59,687 nt of DNA from positions 1 to 59,687 of the forward strand of contig QHCE01000002.1 in NCBI GenBank assembly GCA_003243955.1. Reading direction: 5' to 3'. The stretch is from Acidimicrobiales bacterium. GTDB lineage: Bacteria > Actinomycetota > Actinomycetes > Mycobacteriales > QHCE01. Below are positions 9,872 to 19,000 of the stretch, piece after piece (position 1 is the first letter of the stretch; each line of letters begins with the position of its first letter). The translations under genes and the position numbers were made by a program. Below the pieces are notes generated by a model. It was given only the letters and a program-made list of their open reading frames with translations, was not told where the DNA came from and ran no database searches.

Positions 9872-10492
9872 GACAGGATGGGTGTGACGATAACGATCGA
9901 TGAGCGTAAGCGGGCGCTCCGCGAGCAGTTACTGGCTACCCGGCGGGCAATGACCGAAGCCGAACGAATAAGCGCCCACCGGGCACTAAAAGCGCAGATC
10001 CGGTGGCTAGTGGAGCGCGAACAGCCCAAAGTCGTGGCCGCCTACCTGCCGATTGGCACCGAACCCGTTGCCCATCACGATGAACAGTCGCTACCGGAGC
10101 TACTGCTAAGTGCCGCAGCGAAGACTGGAGGGCTGGCGGTACTCCTACCAATCTGGAAGCCCGATAACGAGCTGGGATGGGCTTACTATCGAGGCCCCGA
10201 GTCGCTGCGGCTGACTTCCCGTGGGCTGCTGGAGCCTAGGCAACCCGCGCTTCCCCCCGACGAGATCGTTGCGGCTGACCTCATGCTGGTTCCTGCGCTC
10301 GCCGTAGATACGGTAGGAAACCGGTTGGGCCGAGGAGCCGGCTGCTACGACCGTGCACTGGGATACGCCCGTGCCCCGATTGCGGCACTGCTCTACGAGC
10401 ACGAACTCCTCGCCGAGGTGCCCGTCGCAGACCACGACATCGCGGTAGCTAGCGTGATCACTCCATCTGGTTGGCGCCCTCTGCGGAGCTGA
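9872..10492 (+). CDS. 5-formyltetrahydrofolate cyclo-ligase
   Basis: ERKRALREQLLATRRAMTEAER...LVPALAVDTVGNRLGRGAGCYDRALG; the supplied ORF extends to 9716, start uncertain. Confidence 0.88.
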   Translation, partial: DRMGVTITIDERKRALREQLLATRRAMTEAERISAHRALKAQIRWLVEREQPKVVAAYLPIGTEPVAHHDEQSLPELLLSAAAKTGGLAVLLPIWKPDNELGWAYYRGPESLRLTSRGLLEPRQPALPPDEIVAADLMLVPALAVDTVGNRLGRGAGCYDRALGYARAPIAALLYEHELLAEVPVADHDIAVASVITPSGWRPLRS

Positions 10493-10627
10493 GCCTATTG
10501 TTACTGAGTAACAGCTGGCAGTCAGCTGGCACTGTCTAGCCGCAAGTGCTCCCTAAACCGGTCGTTAGTGCACCGCACTCCGCTGCGAACGGTCCGTCGA
10601 TTTTGCAGTCTTACCAACGGAGGGTCT

Positions 10628-10972
10628 GTGCCCACTTACCAGTACGTCTGCACCAGCTGCGCCCAGCCACTGGAGGCTGTGCAGTCGTTCACTGATGCCC
10701 CACTCACGCAATGCCCGGCGTGTTCGGGAGTATTGCGCAAGGTCTTCAGTTCGGTGGGCGTGGTATTCAAGGGCTCTGGCTTTTACCGCAATGACTCACG
10801 TGAACCTAGCAAGAAAGCCGAAACAAAAGCGCCGGACAGCGGCGGCTCTGCCCCTAAAGAAGGATCAAAGGACGCCAAATCGCCAGAGGTCAAATCGGCA
10901 ACAGCTAAGGCAGAGACCAGCTCCGGCAACGCCAAGGCTCCAGTTAAGGCCGCGGCGAGCAGTTCGGCCTAA
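10628..10972 (+). CDS. FmdB-family zinc ribbon protein
   Basis: GTG start; VPTYQYVCTSCAQPLEAVQSFTDAPLTQCPACSGVLRKVFSSVGVVFKGSGFYRND, low-complexity K/A/S tail. Confidence 0.92.
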   Translation: MPTYQYVCTSCAQPLEAVQSFTDAPLTQCPACSGVLRKVFSSVGVVFKGSGFYRNDSREPSKKAETKAPDSGGSAPKEGSKDAKSPEVKSATAKAETSSGNAKAPVKAAASSSA

Positions 10973-11346
10973 CTTCATTTCACCAGTGCGGCGGCCGGTC
11001 TTCTAGCAGCCGCGCATCGTTGTCGCCGTCATTACCCCGCGCTACTCTCGTCGGGTCATCACGAATTTGGTCTGCGAGCACCTCAACGTCATCATTCATG
11101 GGCACTTCACGGTCGGCGTCAGCTGACTCAACACTCACAAATGAAAACGGTACCTGAACTCAAACGAGCCAACCGGCTCGGCTAACTCGAAAGGAAATTT
11201 TTAGGGGCTTGCTAAGAACAAGGAAGGCCACGCAGTGCGTAGCGAAGCTTTAGGCTTGCACTGGTTGGGGACGGGTAGAGCCGTTACGCTAAGCAGCCGT
11301 CCTCAATCAACAATTTGCTCAGTATGCGCGGGAGAGGTGAAGTGGC

Positions 11347-12144
11347 ATGGTCAACAGCCAGAGCTGGATTCCTCACGAGGTCGACGTAGAGCGGCCCAAT
11401 CCCGCACGAATGTATGACTACTACCTGGGTGGCGCACACAATTTCGCTGCTGACCGCGAGCTCGCCGAGCAAGCATTGGCTGTGCGCCCCGCTTTGGCGC
11501 GCTCCGCCCGGCTTAACCGCAGGTTCCTCAACCGGGTGGTGCGCTACAGCAGCGAGCTCGGTATCAACCAGTTCTTGGACCTAGGTTCAGGCATTCCGAC
11601 CGCGGGCAACGTGCATCACATCGCGCAGCAGCGCGACCCCACAGCGCGAATAGCCTACGTGGACAACGAATCGGTGGCCGTGGCGCACAGTACAGAGCTG
11701 TTGGCCGGCAACGACTACGCGACTATCACCAAGGCCGATCTCAAAGATGTCGAGACGGTGTTATCGGCGCCAGGCATCGCTGGTTTACTGGACTTTGATC
11801 AACCGATAGCGCTCCTCACGGTAGCTGTCATGCACTTCATTCCGGATAGCGAAGCTCCGTGGGAAATATTTCAGCGGTACCATTCTGCGCTGATGCCAGG
11901 CAGCCTATTAGCGCTTTCGCACTGCACGGTCGAGGGGCTTGCGCCGGAGTGGACCAAGGTAGCCGAGCTATATAAATCCAGCACGACCCCGGTGTATCCA
12001 CGCGACAAGGCCGAACTGGAGCGATTCTTCACCGGCTTACAGCTGGTGAAGCCCGGAATCGTGGATGCCATTGACTGGCACCCAGATGAAGGGGAGCAGG
12101 AGACTGAGCGCAGTGGGTTCTATGCCGCGGTGGCCCGGGTGTAG
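11347..12144 (+). CDS. SAM-dependent methyltransferase, DUF574-like
   Basis: VDVERPNPARMYDYYLGGAHNFAADRELAEQAL...FLDLGSGIPTAGNVHHIAQQ. Confidence 0.9.
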   Translation: MVNSQSWIPHEVDVERPNPARMYDYYLGGAHNFAADRELAEQALAVRPALARSARLNRRFLNRVVRYSSELGINQFLDLGSGIPTAGNVHHIAQQRDPTARIAYVDNESVAVAHSTELLAGNDYATITKADLKDVETVLSAPGIAGLLDFDQPIALLTVAVMHFIPDSEAPWEIFQRYHSALMPGSLLALSHCTVEGLAPEWTKVAELYKSSTTPVYPRDKAELERFFTGLQLVKPGIVDAIDWHPDEGEQETERSGFYAAVARV

Positions 12145-12203
12145 CTGCCACCAACCCGGCCGAAGTGGCACGTCCCGCCACGTAGTTAGGATCATCGGAG
12201 TAA

Positions 12204-12278
12204 GCCCTCGTAGCTCAGGGGAAGAGCATCGGTTTCCTAAACCGTGTGTCGCAGGTTCGAATCCTGCCGGGGGCACCA
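12204..12278 (+). tRNA. tRNA-Arg (anticodon CCT)
   Basis: gccctcgtagctcaggggaagagcatcggtttcctaaaccgtgtgtcgcaggttcgaatcctgccgggggcacca; acceptor stem pairs; loop TTCCTAA. Confidence 0.95.
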
Positions 12279-12507
12279 AAGTGGTCTTATTCGAACTACG
12301 GCCAGCCAGGAACGCCATGGGGTGGCTGTCTGGCGCACTCACCGTTCTGCACAAGATATGCGCGCCGGAGGACTCCAACTTTGTCCGGGTCATCCGCCAA
12401 TGGACACGACGGTGGACTCCTGGAGGTTAGAAACTGAGCGCTCCCTGGAGTGCTGCCTAGCGGACGGGAACCTCGGCGTGCCTAGGACGCGGGGGTAGAT
12501 CTGGAGC

Positions 12508-13350
12508 TCACTGGCTGATGGTGCTGTCCTGAGTGTGAGAAGAACGCAATATGTCGGCCACCGCTTCGAGCACCTGCGGCCATGCCGCCGACAACGGATC
12601 GATCAGACTTAAGTGGTCAGCCCCCGGCAAAATGCGCAGCTCAATGTCATCGCCGGCGGCTCGCGCGGCCACGGCGTAAGCGCGGCTCACCTCAACCGGA
12701 ACCGTGTCATCCAGATCGCCATGAACCAGGATGGTGTTAATTCCGGTCGGAATCAGACCCATTGGATCGGCAACGGCATACCGTTCCGGCTGGGTGTCCT
12801 TTGCGTCGCCGAGCAGTGAGCTGACCGCGTCCGAGCCCAGCCGCAGCCGTGCGGCAAGCTCCAAATCGCAGACGCCGGCCAACGAAACCACCCCTGCTAG
12901 CGGCATCGGCTTATCGCTCCGCCATCGACTACCGGGCGGCTGCCGGTGTCTCGCGGCGCCCCACAGCGCTAGATGGCCGCCCGCGGAGTGGCCGAGCAGC
13001 ACGAGACGATCACTATCGACCAGATCGCCGAAAAGGTGCGGGACGGCGTCTAGCCCTGCCGCAATATCGTCGAACGTACTCGGCCAGCCGTCGGCCGGCT
13101 GAACAACACGACGGTACTCGAGGGCACACACCGCGTACCCCTGTGTGGCCAGGGCCGCGCACATGGGTTTAGCGTGCGCGCGGTCATGCCTAGCTCGCCA
13201 GAAGCCACCGTGCAGCACGACCACAAGCGCGCGAGGGCCTACCGAGGCAGGAAGCCACAGATCGGCGACCTGGTCGGGATGCCGACCATAGCGAACGGTT
13301 CGGTCCGGGCTGTTGGCCGGCCGTCTCACCAGGTCATCCGGGTCTGCCAC
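12508..13350 (-). CDS. alpha/beta hydrolase with HGGxW motif, possible arylformamidase-type
   Basis: VRYGRHPDQVADLWLP...VVLHGGFWRARHDR...LGHSAGGHLALWGA...HGDLDDTVPV...GADHLSLIDP. Confidence 0.8.
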   Translation of the reverse strand: MADPDDLVRRPANSPDRTVRYGRHPDQVADLWLPASVGPRALVVVLHGGFWRARHDRAHAKPMCAALATQGYAVCALEYRRVVQPADGWPSTFDDIAAGLDAVPHLFGDLVDSDRLVLLGHSAGGHLALWGAARHRQPPGSRWRSDKPMPLAGVVSLAGVCDLELAARLRLGSDAVSSLLGDAKDTQPERYAVADPMGLIPTGINTILVHGDLDDTVPVEVSRAYAVAARAAGDDIELRILPGADHLSLIDPLSAAWPQVLEAVADILRSSHTQDSTISQ

Positions 13351-13468
13351 ATTTGGACCCTAGCAGCTGGCGCACCGCTCTTGTCGCAGTTGATTCGGGC
13401 ATTCGCCCGAGCTACGGCGGCTCGGGGAGTAACCTTTGGCTGATCGGCAGCTCGATCAGGAGAAGGCC

Positions 13469-14692
13469 ATGAAGTACGACATATTCTTCAGTTTTTCTCG
13501 GATGGAAATTGATGGTTATCTTCCGTCTGAGGCCGAGGTCTTCGGTAACCTCGTTGATCAAATCAAAGCTGCCGACGACTGTGGTTTCGAAACCGCATGG
13601 GTTGGCGAAGCGCACTTCGCGTTGCGCGAAGAACAGCGCAAAGACGTTCCTCTCCTACCCCACTTTCGTGGCGAGGTCTGTCTCAACACCGATATCCTGC
13701 AGCTTGCGCATTACGTGTATCCGCGCACTCGACGCATTCAGATGGGTTCGGCGATCCGCAATATTCTCTGCAACGGAGGGCCCATCGCGCATGCCGAAGC
13801 CATCCGGACCTTCCTTACGTTGCACGGCCTTACCGAGCAAGAGGGTCGTCTGATCCATATCGGGTTTGGAACTGGTCGCTTCGAATTCTCTAACGCCCCG
13901 TTTGGAGTCCGGCCACGCAACGCAATCGAGGAGGCCGCGTGGCCGGTCGTGCGAGGTCTCGCCATGAGACAAGGCGCTGAGATCTTTCTCCGACTGCTGC
14001 GCGGAGACGCCTTGTCATCCCAGGACATCGCTGCCCAACGGCTCAGCCGGCCCCAGTTCCGGACAGAGGAGGCCTGGCAGCACGTCCTGGCAGCGGGTGG
14101 GGAGGAAGGGCAGCCGATTCCGCCGTTCTGGACCTTCGATCGACTCAGGATCATTCCTGAGGAGGCTCCCCTGGAGTTGCTGCGTTTGACCTTGGGATCC
14201 CACGACCCGCAGTTGCAGAAGCTGGCGAACTGGTTCTATCCCGTGCGGGTCTTCAACCTGTCGGTCACGCCGCGCAAAGTGTTGGAGGAAACACATCAGC
14301 GGATGCGGGAGTGCTACCACCCGGCTGGCGGGCCCTGGCGTCGGGATTACCTTCCTCGCACGGTGATGGTGTTCGTCGAAGCCGATCCCGGGCTGACCCC
14401 TACCGAGCAGTCACACCGAGCGGAAGCCCGAGCGGAGGCAGCCATCCGGGCCTACCAGCACGCTATGGAAGGCACCATCGACGAAGAGAAGGTCGTTAAC
14501 GGCATGTCCAACGCGGTCTTTGGTAATCCCGAGCAGGTCGCCACCGAGATTGCCTCTCGATTCCACCCCGACGACCGAATTATGGCGTGGTTCGATTTCA
14601 ACGATAACGACAACGAACGGGTCATCCGAGGAATGCGTGCCTTCAAGGCTCATGTGGTTCCACTCCTGGAGCGCACCCATGCGGGCGGCTGA
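13469..14692 (+). CDS. luciferase-like flavin-dependent monooxygenase
   Basis: RBS aggaga before ATG 13469; FETAWVGEAHF, RRIQMGSAIRNILCNGGPIAHAEAIRTFLTLHGL...GRLIHIGFGTGR. Confidence 0.85.
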   Translation: MKYDIFFSFSRMEIDGYLPSEAEVFGNLVDQIKAADDCGFETAWVGEAHFALREEQRKDVPLLPHFRGEVCLNTDILQLAHYVYPRTRRIQMGSAIRNILCNGGPIAHAEAIRTFLTLHGLTEQEGRLIHIGFGTGRFEFSNAPFGVRPRNAIEEAAWPVVRGLAMRQGAEIFLRLLRGDALSSQDIAAQRLSRPQFRTEEAWQHVLAAGGEEGQPIPPFWTFDRLRIIPEEAPLELLRLTLGSHDPQLQKLANWFYPVRVFNLSVTPRKVLEETHQRMRECYHPAGGPWRRDYLPRTVMVFVEADPGLTPTEQSHRAEARAEAAIRAYQHAMEGTIDEEKVVNGMSNAVFGNPEQVATEIASRFHPDDRIMAWFDFNDNDNERVIRGMRAFKAHVVPLLERTHAGG

Positions 14693-16106
14693 ACCTCTTT
14701 CTTCTGACCAGCCGGCTCCTATCGTTGTGGTGGGTGCGGGCATGGTGGGGCCCGTCGTGGCCATCTACCTTGCCCGGCGCTTCGGCGGCGTCACCTTGCT
14801 GGAGCGCCAGAGCGCTCCAGCCCCAGCCGATCCTGTTCCAACCGGCCGGTCTCTCCATGTTGTTGTATCCGCGCGGGGATGGCACGCCCTTCGCGATCTG
14901 GGTGTGGAAGAACAGGTTCTTTCGATCAGCCTTCCGCTGCGGGGACGCCTCGAACACAGCCTGACCGGGAAGCTCACCGAGCAACCGTATAGCCGGCGGG
15001 GTCAGGAGATCTGGTGCGTCGAGCGGTCCCGCCTCAATCGCCTGTTGAGGGCCGCCGCGGTGGCCACTCCCGGTCTGCGGGTGCGTCATGATGCCCGCGT
15101 TCTCGCGGTGGAGCCTGATGTGCCCGCGGTTCTTGTCGAAGGCTTAGAAGGTATAGCCGGCATAGAGGGCACCACTGGCGTAGAAGGGCGGGCTCGCTTG
15201 ACATGCGAGCACGTGGTCGGTTGCGATGGCGCGTTCTCGCGAGTCCGAGAAGCGTTAACTGACCGCCACGATCGAGTTCAGATGAACACGCTCGGCCTGG
15301 GGTACAAGGAGATCCGCATTCCGGCCGGACCTGACGGAGGCTGGCCTCTCCCTCACCAGTTCTTCCACATTTGGCCACGAAACCGTTTGCTCTTTTCGGC
15401 GTTTCCCAATCCGGGGGGAGATTTCACGGGTTCACTGTTTTTGCCACTCCACGGCGACGACATCAGCTTCGAGACGATCCAGACCGACGGCGATGCCGTT
15501 GCTCTGTTTCAGCAGCTATTTCCCGACGTTGTCAGTCTTATACCTGACCTCGCTGAACAATACGAGAGCCACCCGGTGAACTCCATCGTCACGATGAGCT
15601 GTGATCGTTGGATATGGCGCGACACGGTCGCGTTGGTCGGCGACTCGGCGCACGCCATGGCCCCTTTCATGGGACAAGGCATGAATTGCGGTTTCGAGGA
15701 CGCGAGAATTCTCGACGAGTGTCTGGCTCGCGCCGGCGAGCCCGCTGATTGGGCGGGCGCCTTTGCCGAATATGAGAGTCTGCGCAAACCTCACGTCGAG
15801 GCCATCGCTGAAGTTTCCATCCAGCATTATCAGCACTTGGCATCGCCCACGACTACGGCTACCGCTCAGGACGTGTTGCGGCAACGCGTAACCGGGCGGC
15901 TTTATGACGTTTTTTCTACTAAATTCACCCCGCTGTATGAACGGTGCGCCTTCACCGAGGAGCCCTATGCGGAGGCGTTGCAGCAGCATCTGGCAACCGA
16001 GCGGCTTGTCGATGACGTGTTGATCGGGCGCGACGGCAATGCCTTGCTGGACATGTCGCGGAATGAGTTCGCCGATGTGGTCAACCGCTCCCGACCACGA
16101 ACATAG
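14679..16106 (+). CDS. FAD-dependent monooxygenase, kynurenine 3-monooxygenase-like
   Basis: APIVVVGAGMVGPVVAIYLARRFGGVTLLER; HQFFHIWPRNRLLFSAFPNPGGDFTGSLFLP; VALVGDSAHAMAPFMGQGMNCGFEDARIL; start inside the upstream gene. Confidence 0.85.
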   Translation: MRAAEPLSSDQPAPIVVVGAGMVGPVVAIYLARRFGGVTLLERQSAPAPADPVPTGRSLHVVVSARGWHALRDLGVEEQVLSISLPLRGRLEHSLTGKLTEQPYSRRGQEIWCVERSRLNRLLRAAAVATPGLRVRHDARVLAVEPDVPAVLVEGLEGIAGIEGTTGVEGRARLTCEHVVGCDGAFSRVREALTDRHDRVQMNTLGLGYKEIRIPAGPDGGWPLPHQFFHIWPRNRLLFSAFPNPGGDFTGSLFLPLHGDDISFETIQTDGDAVALFQQLFPDVVSLIPDLAEQYESHPVNSIVTMSCDRWIWRDTVALVGDSAHAMAPFMGQGMNCGFEDARILDECLARAGEPADWAGAFAEYESLRKPHVEAIAEVSIQHYQHLASPTTTATAQDVLRQRVTGRLYDVFSTKFTPLYERCAFTEEPYAEALQQHLATERLVDDVLIGRDGNALLDMSRNEFADVVNRSRPRT

Positions 16107-16110
16107 CTCT

Positions 16111-17028
16111 ATGGCAGAGAATGGGCCAATGGTAAAACGTACGTTATCTCTCGAAGAACTCACAGAGCCCATTACGCTCCACCTTCAATCGTTGGGAGCA
16201 TTTAAGGGAGCCGTGCAGATCATCGCTGATCCGGCCATTATATATCCACGGTTTATTCTTCCGGACAACCCGAAGTTTGAAGAACCTATTCTGGATACAC
16301 AGAATGGGCACGTTTACCTCACCTTTGCGGCGTCTTCCTTAGCGACTCCGCAGATCAGCCCAAACGATAGCGCCTTCCCTAGCGGCAAAGACTCCGTCTC
16401 CTTCATTCCCCAAGATATGTCGAGCACAGCCGACCATTCCTACAACGAACAGCCGGAGGGTAGGGACTGGATGACCGCTTACCTACCCGCAAACTCCAGC
16501 GTCATAGCAAATCTCCGAGAACCAGTAATGGCGTTCGTTGGCTTATTCGACAAGATAGACGTCTCATTGCTGGACGGCCAGCTCGGAATAAGCGGATCGT
16601 TTAAAGAAGCTGATGCCCGCGTTACCTGCGGCCTAATCTACGTCCGAGAAGTCCCGAGTGGCAGTATTCTGACGACAAGCACCGGCGACGCCCAAATCCA
16701 TGTGAGAAGTTTCTGCGGTCGCGGCAAACTCAACAGTGTCTCTGGGAACGTGCGCATAGACAGCGCTGATCCTGAGCCGCATGCTGATACAACCACGCCG
16801 ACTCTCCAGATAGCGACCATGACCGGGAACGTGACCTACACTCCGGCAAGCCGTGAGGCCGCCCGTAGGATCAGTGTCAGGCCCATGTACGTGACAGTTA
16901 ACGAGGAACAGCCGCCTCCTCGCCGGCGGTCGGCTCCGTCTATGCCGCATCCTGGCTCGACAGCGCCGCCCACCGGAACGGCCCAGCCTGATTCACGCAA
17001 GCCGCCTGGTCCCAGCCCGTACCAGTGA
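16111..17028 (+). CDS. hypothetical protein with DUF4097/putative-adhesin-like repeats
   Basis: ATG 5 nt after the preceding stop codon; GSILTTSTGDAQIHVRSFCGRGKLNSVSGNVRIDSADP resembles DUF4097 strand repeats. Confidence 0.65.
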   Translation: MAENGPMVKRTLSLEELTEPITLHLQSLGAFKGAVQIIADPAIIYPRFILPDNPKFEEPILDTQNGHVYLTFAASSLATPQISPNDSAFPSGKDSVSFIPQDMSSTADHSYNEQPEGRDWMTAYLPANSSVIANLREPVMAFVGLFDKIDVSLLDGQLGISGSFKEADARVTCGLIYVREVPSGSILTTSTGDAQIHVRSFCGRGKLNSVSGNVRIDSADPEPHADTTTPTLQIATMTGNVTYTPASREAARRISVRPMYVTVNEEQPPPRRRSAPSMPHPGSTAPPTGTAQPDSRKPPGPSPYQ

Positions 17029-17055
17029 CGCTGGACAAGCTGCCGTCTTCATGCG

Positions 17056-17850
17056 TCACGGTTTCTCGGGTCGGTTGTCGTCGTGCCCCCGCCCGCCATC
17101 TTGCTTCGCGCGTGATCGCGCCGCCAACAGCTCCGGGAAAAACCTCTTCGGCAACGTCTTATTGAGGTAGCCGGTCCCGGTTGTCCCGCCGGTCCCTCTG
17201 CTGGTACCGATCATTCGCTCTACCAGGCGCACATGGCGGCCACGCCAGAGCGCGAATGCCTCATCATGAGCGATCATCGCCTCGGACAACTCGAACAGTT
17301 CCTTATATCGTTGCCGTTGGTTAAACACATCTGTCAGCGCCTGGCAGCCACGGCGGGTGACCAGCTCCTGAAACGCGCTCCACATTGTAGGCTCGTGTCG
17401 CCGCCGCTCTAGTCGCAACGCATCTTCGGGGGACGTCTTGGTGAGCTTGACCCAGCCGCCGCCACCCAGGCCGGATAGCAGTTCAATCTCCCGAAACTGA
17501 ACCGAGTGGAACCCGCTCGCTGAGTTCAGCCGATCGCGGAACTCGAAGAAACCTTGGGAAGTCATGGTGTCCAGAATGTCGAATTGCGAGGTGAGCAGGT
17601 TTTCTACTGTCGCAACGCGCAGTAGGAGCCGAGCGGCGTCCGAGGGGTTTTCCTCCCACATGCGCGAACGTGCTGCTTCGAGCTCGTAGAGAATGAGCCG
17701 GAACCACAATTCGAAGGTTTGGTGTGTCGTGATGAACAACGGTTCGTCGTGAGCCGAACTGACAGGTTTCAGCAGGTCCAGCAGCTCACCGAGCCGTAGG
17801 TAACCCCGATACGTCACTTCAGCGCCCAACGATTCAGAATCGAGGCTCAT
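17056..17850 (-). CDS. tryptophan 2,3-dioxygenase
   Basis: VTYRGYLRLGELLDLLKPVSSAHDEPLFITTHQTFELWFRLILYEL...FREIELLSGLGG...GTGYLNKTLPKRFFPELL. Confidence 0.95.
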   Translation of the reverse strand: MSLDSESLGAEVTYRGYLRLGELLDLLKPVSSAHDEPLFITTHQTFELWFRLILYELEAARSRMWEENPSDAARLLLRVATVENLLTSQFDILDTMTSQGFFEFRDRLNSASGFHSVQFREIELLSGLGGGGWVKLTKTSPEDALRLERRRHEPTMWSAFQELVTRRGCQALTDVFNQRQRYKELFELSEAMIAHDEAFALWRGRHVRLVERMIGTSRGTGGTTGTGYLNKTLPKRFFPELLAARSRAKQDGGRGHDDNRPEKP

Positions 17851-17912
17851 CAGTGCTCTCCGAACCGCTAGGGGCGTCCCACTTGGTCTAGATTACTCCA
17901 AATAATTCCCCC

Positions 17913-18904
17913 ATAAAGCACGTTCCAAGTGATCTGTTTCAACGTGCGCCGTTTGATTCCTTCTGGCTCACTGCGAGTTACTCAGTTCCCTCGCAGCAGT
18001 ACCTGCAAACCGAGGTCGAGAACGTACTGAGTGCGCTAGGCACGTTGGCGGAGCATTTCGAATCGGGCGCGGTGTTGACACTGGATGCGGAGTGGATCCA
18101 AGAGCAGAACCGACGGGTACTTGCCGGTCTCAACTTTGACGAACACGTCACGCCTGGGGAATACACCACGACGCCGCTTGTGGTGGGAACTTACCGCGGC
18201 GCGCCGCCCGAAGACATCCCACTACTGGTAAACAAATTGCTCCGTTGGCTGGATGAACTCACCACACCTGAAGAAGGGCAGCCCGAGAACCTGCGGTTCT
18301 TTCAGGCGTTCCTCGCCGCCACTCTGGGCCACCTCTATCTCGCATGGATCCACCCATTCGGCGACGGGAACGGCAGGACGGCACGGTTACTGGAGTGCGC
18401 GATCTTGACTCGATCCGGGCTTGTACCGTGGTGTCGACAAACCTGTTGTCTGATCACTACAACCGCACGCGCGGGGAGTATTACCGTCGGCTCAATGCGG
18501 CATCACAATCCGGCGCTGTATTGGGCTTCCTGCACTATGCCGCGGTTGGATTCATCGACCAACTACACGAGCAGATCGAAGGCGTCCAGGCTCAACAAGT
18601 GCGGGTTTCGTGGATCAACTATGTGCACGAGAGGTTCGCCGGCCAACCCAACGCAGAGCCGGCTACGCGCCAACGCCAGAGGCTCTTCGCACTCGACCCA
18701 GCCGGCAGCCCGCTTGACTCGCTGCGCAGGCTCACCCCTGAACTGGCCGAACGCTACGCAGGCAAGGGAAGTAAAACGATTAGCCGCGACGTAAACAAAC
18801 TGGTCGAACTTGGACTTGCCGAGAAGACCAGCGATCGCGCACTCCGGCCGCGAATGGAGCTGATCGAGGCATTCATCCCCGGCCGGTCAGGCGCGGCGGA
18901 GTGA
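17913..18904 (+). pseudogene. Fic-domain protein, frameshifted and apparently lacking its N-terminus
   Basis: HLYLAWIHPFGDGNGRTARLLECAILTRSGLVPW in frame 18045, continuing as VSTNLLSDHYNRTRGEYYRRLNAASQSG in frame 18344; break near 18430. Confidence 0.8.
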
Positions 18905-19000
18905 ACGGACATAGCAACCTTGGGCTGCCCGGTTCGTAACGATTGATCCGCATCGAAACGATCCCATCGTACATCGAGAATCAGCGAGACGTGAGGGAAT

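Noticed and set aside
12279-12510. Possible integration site downstream of tRNA-Arg(CCT)
   Set aside because: No integrase, no att-like repeat of the tRNA 3' end, and no clear foreign gene directly adjacent.
18344-18480. Programmed -1 frameshift in the Fic gene
   Set aside because: No classic slippery heptamer at the junction; loss of one base in a G run is simpler, and the N-terminus also appears truncated.
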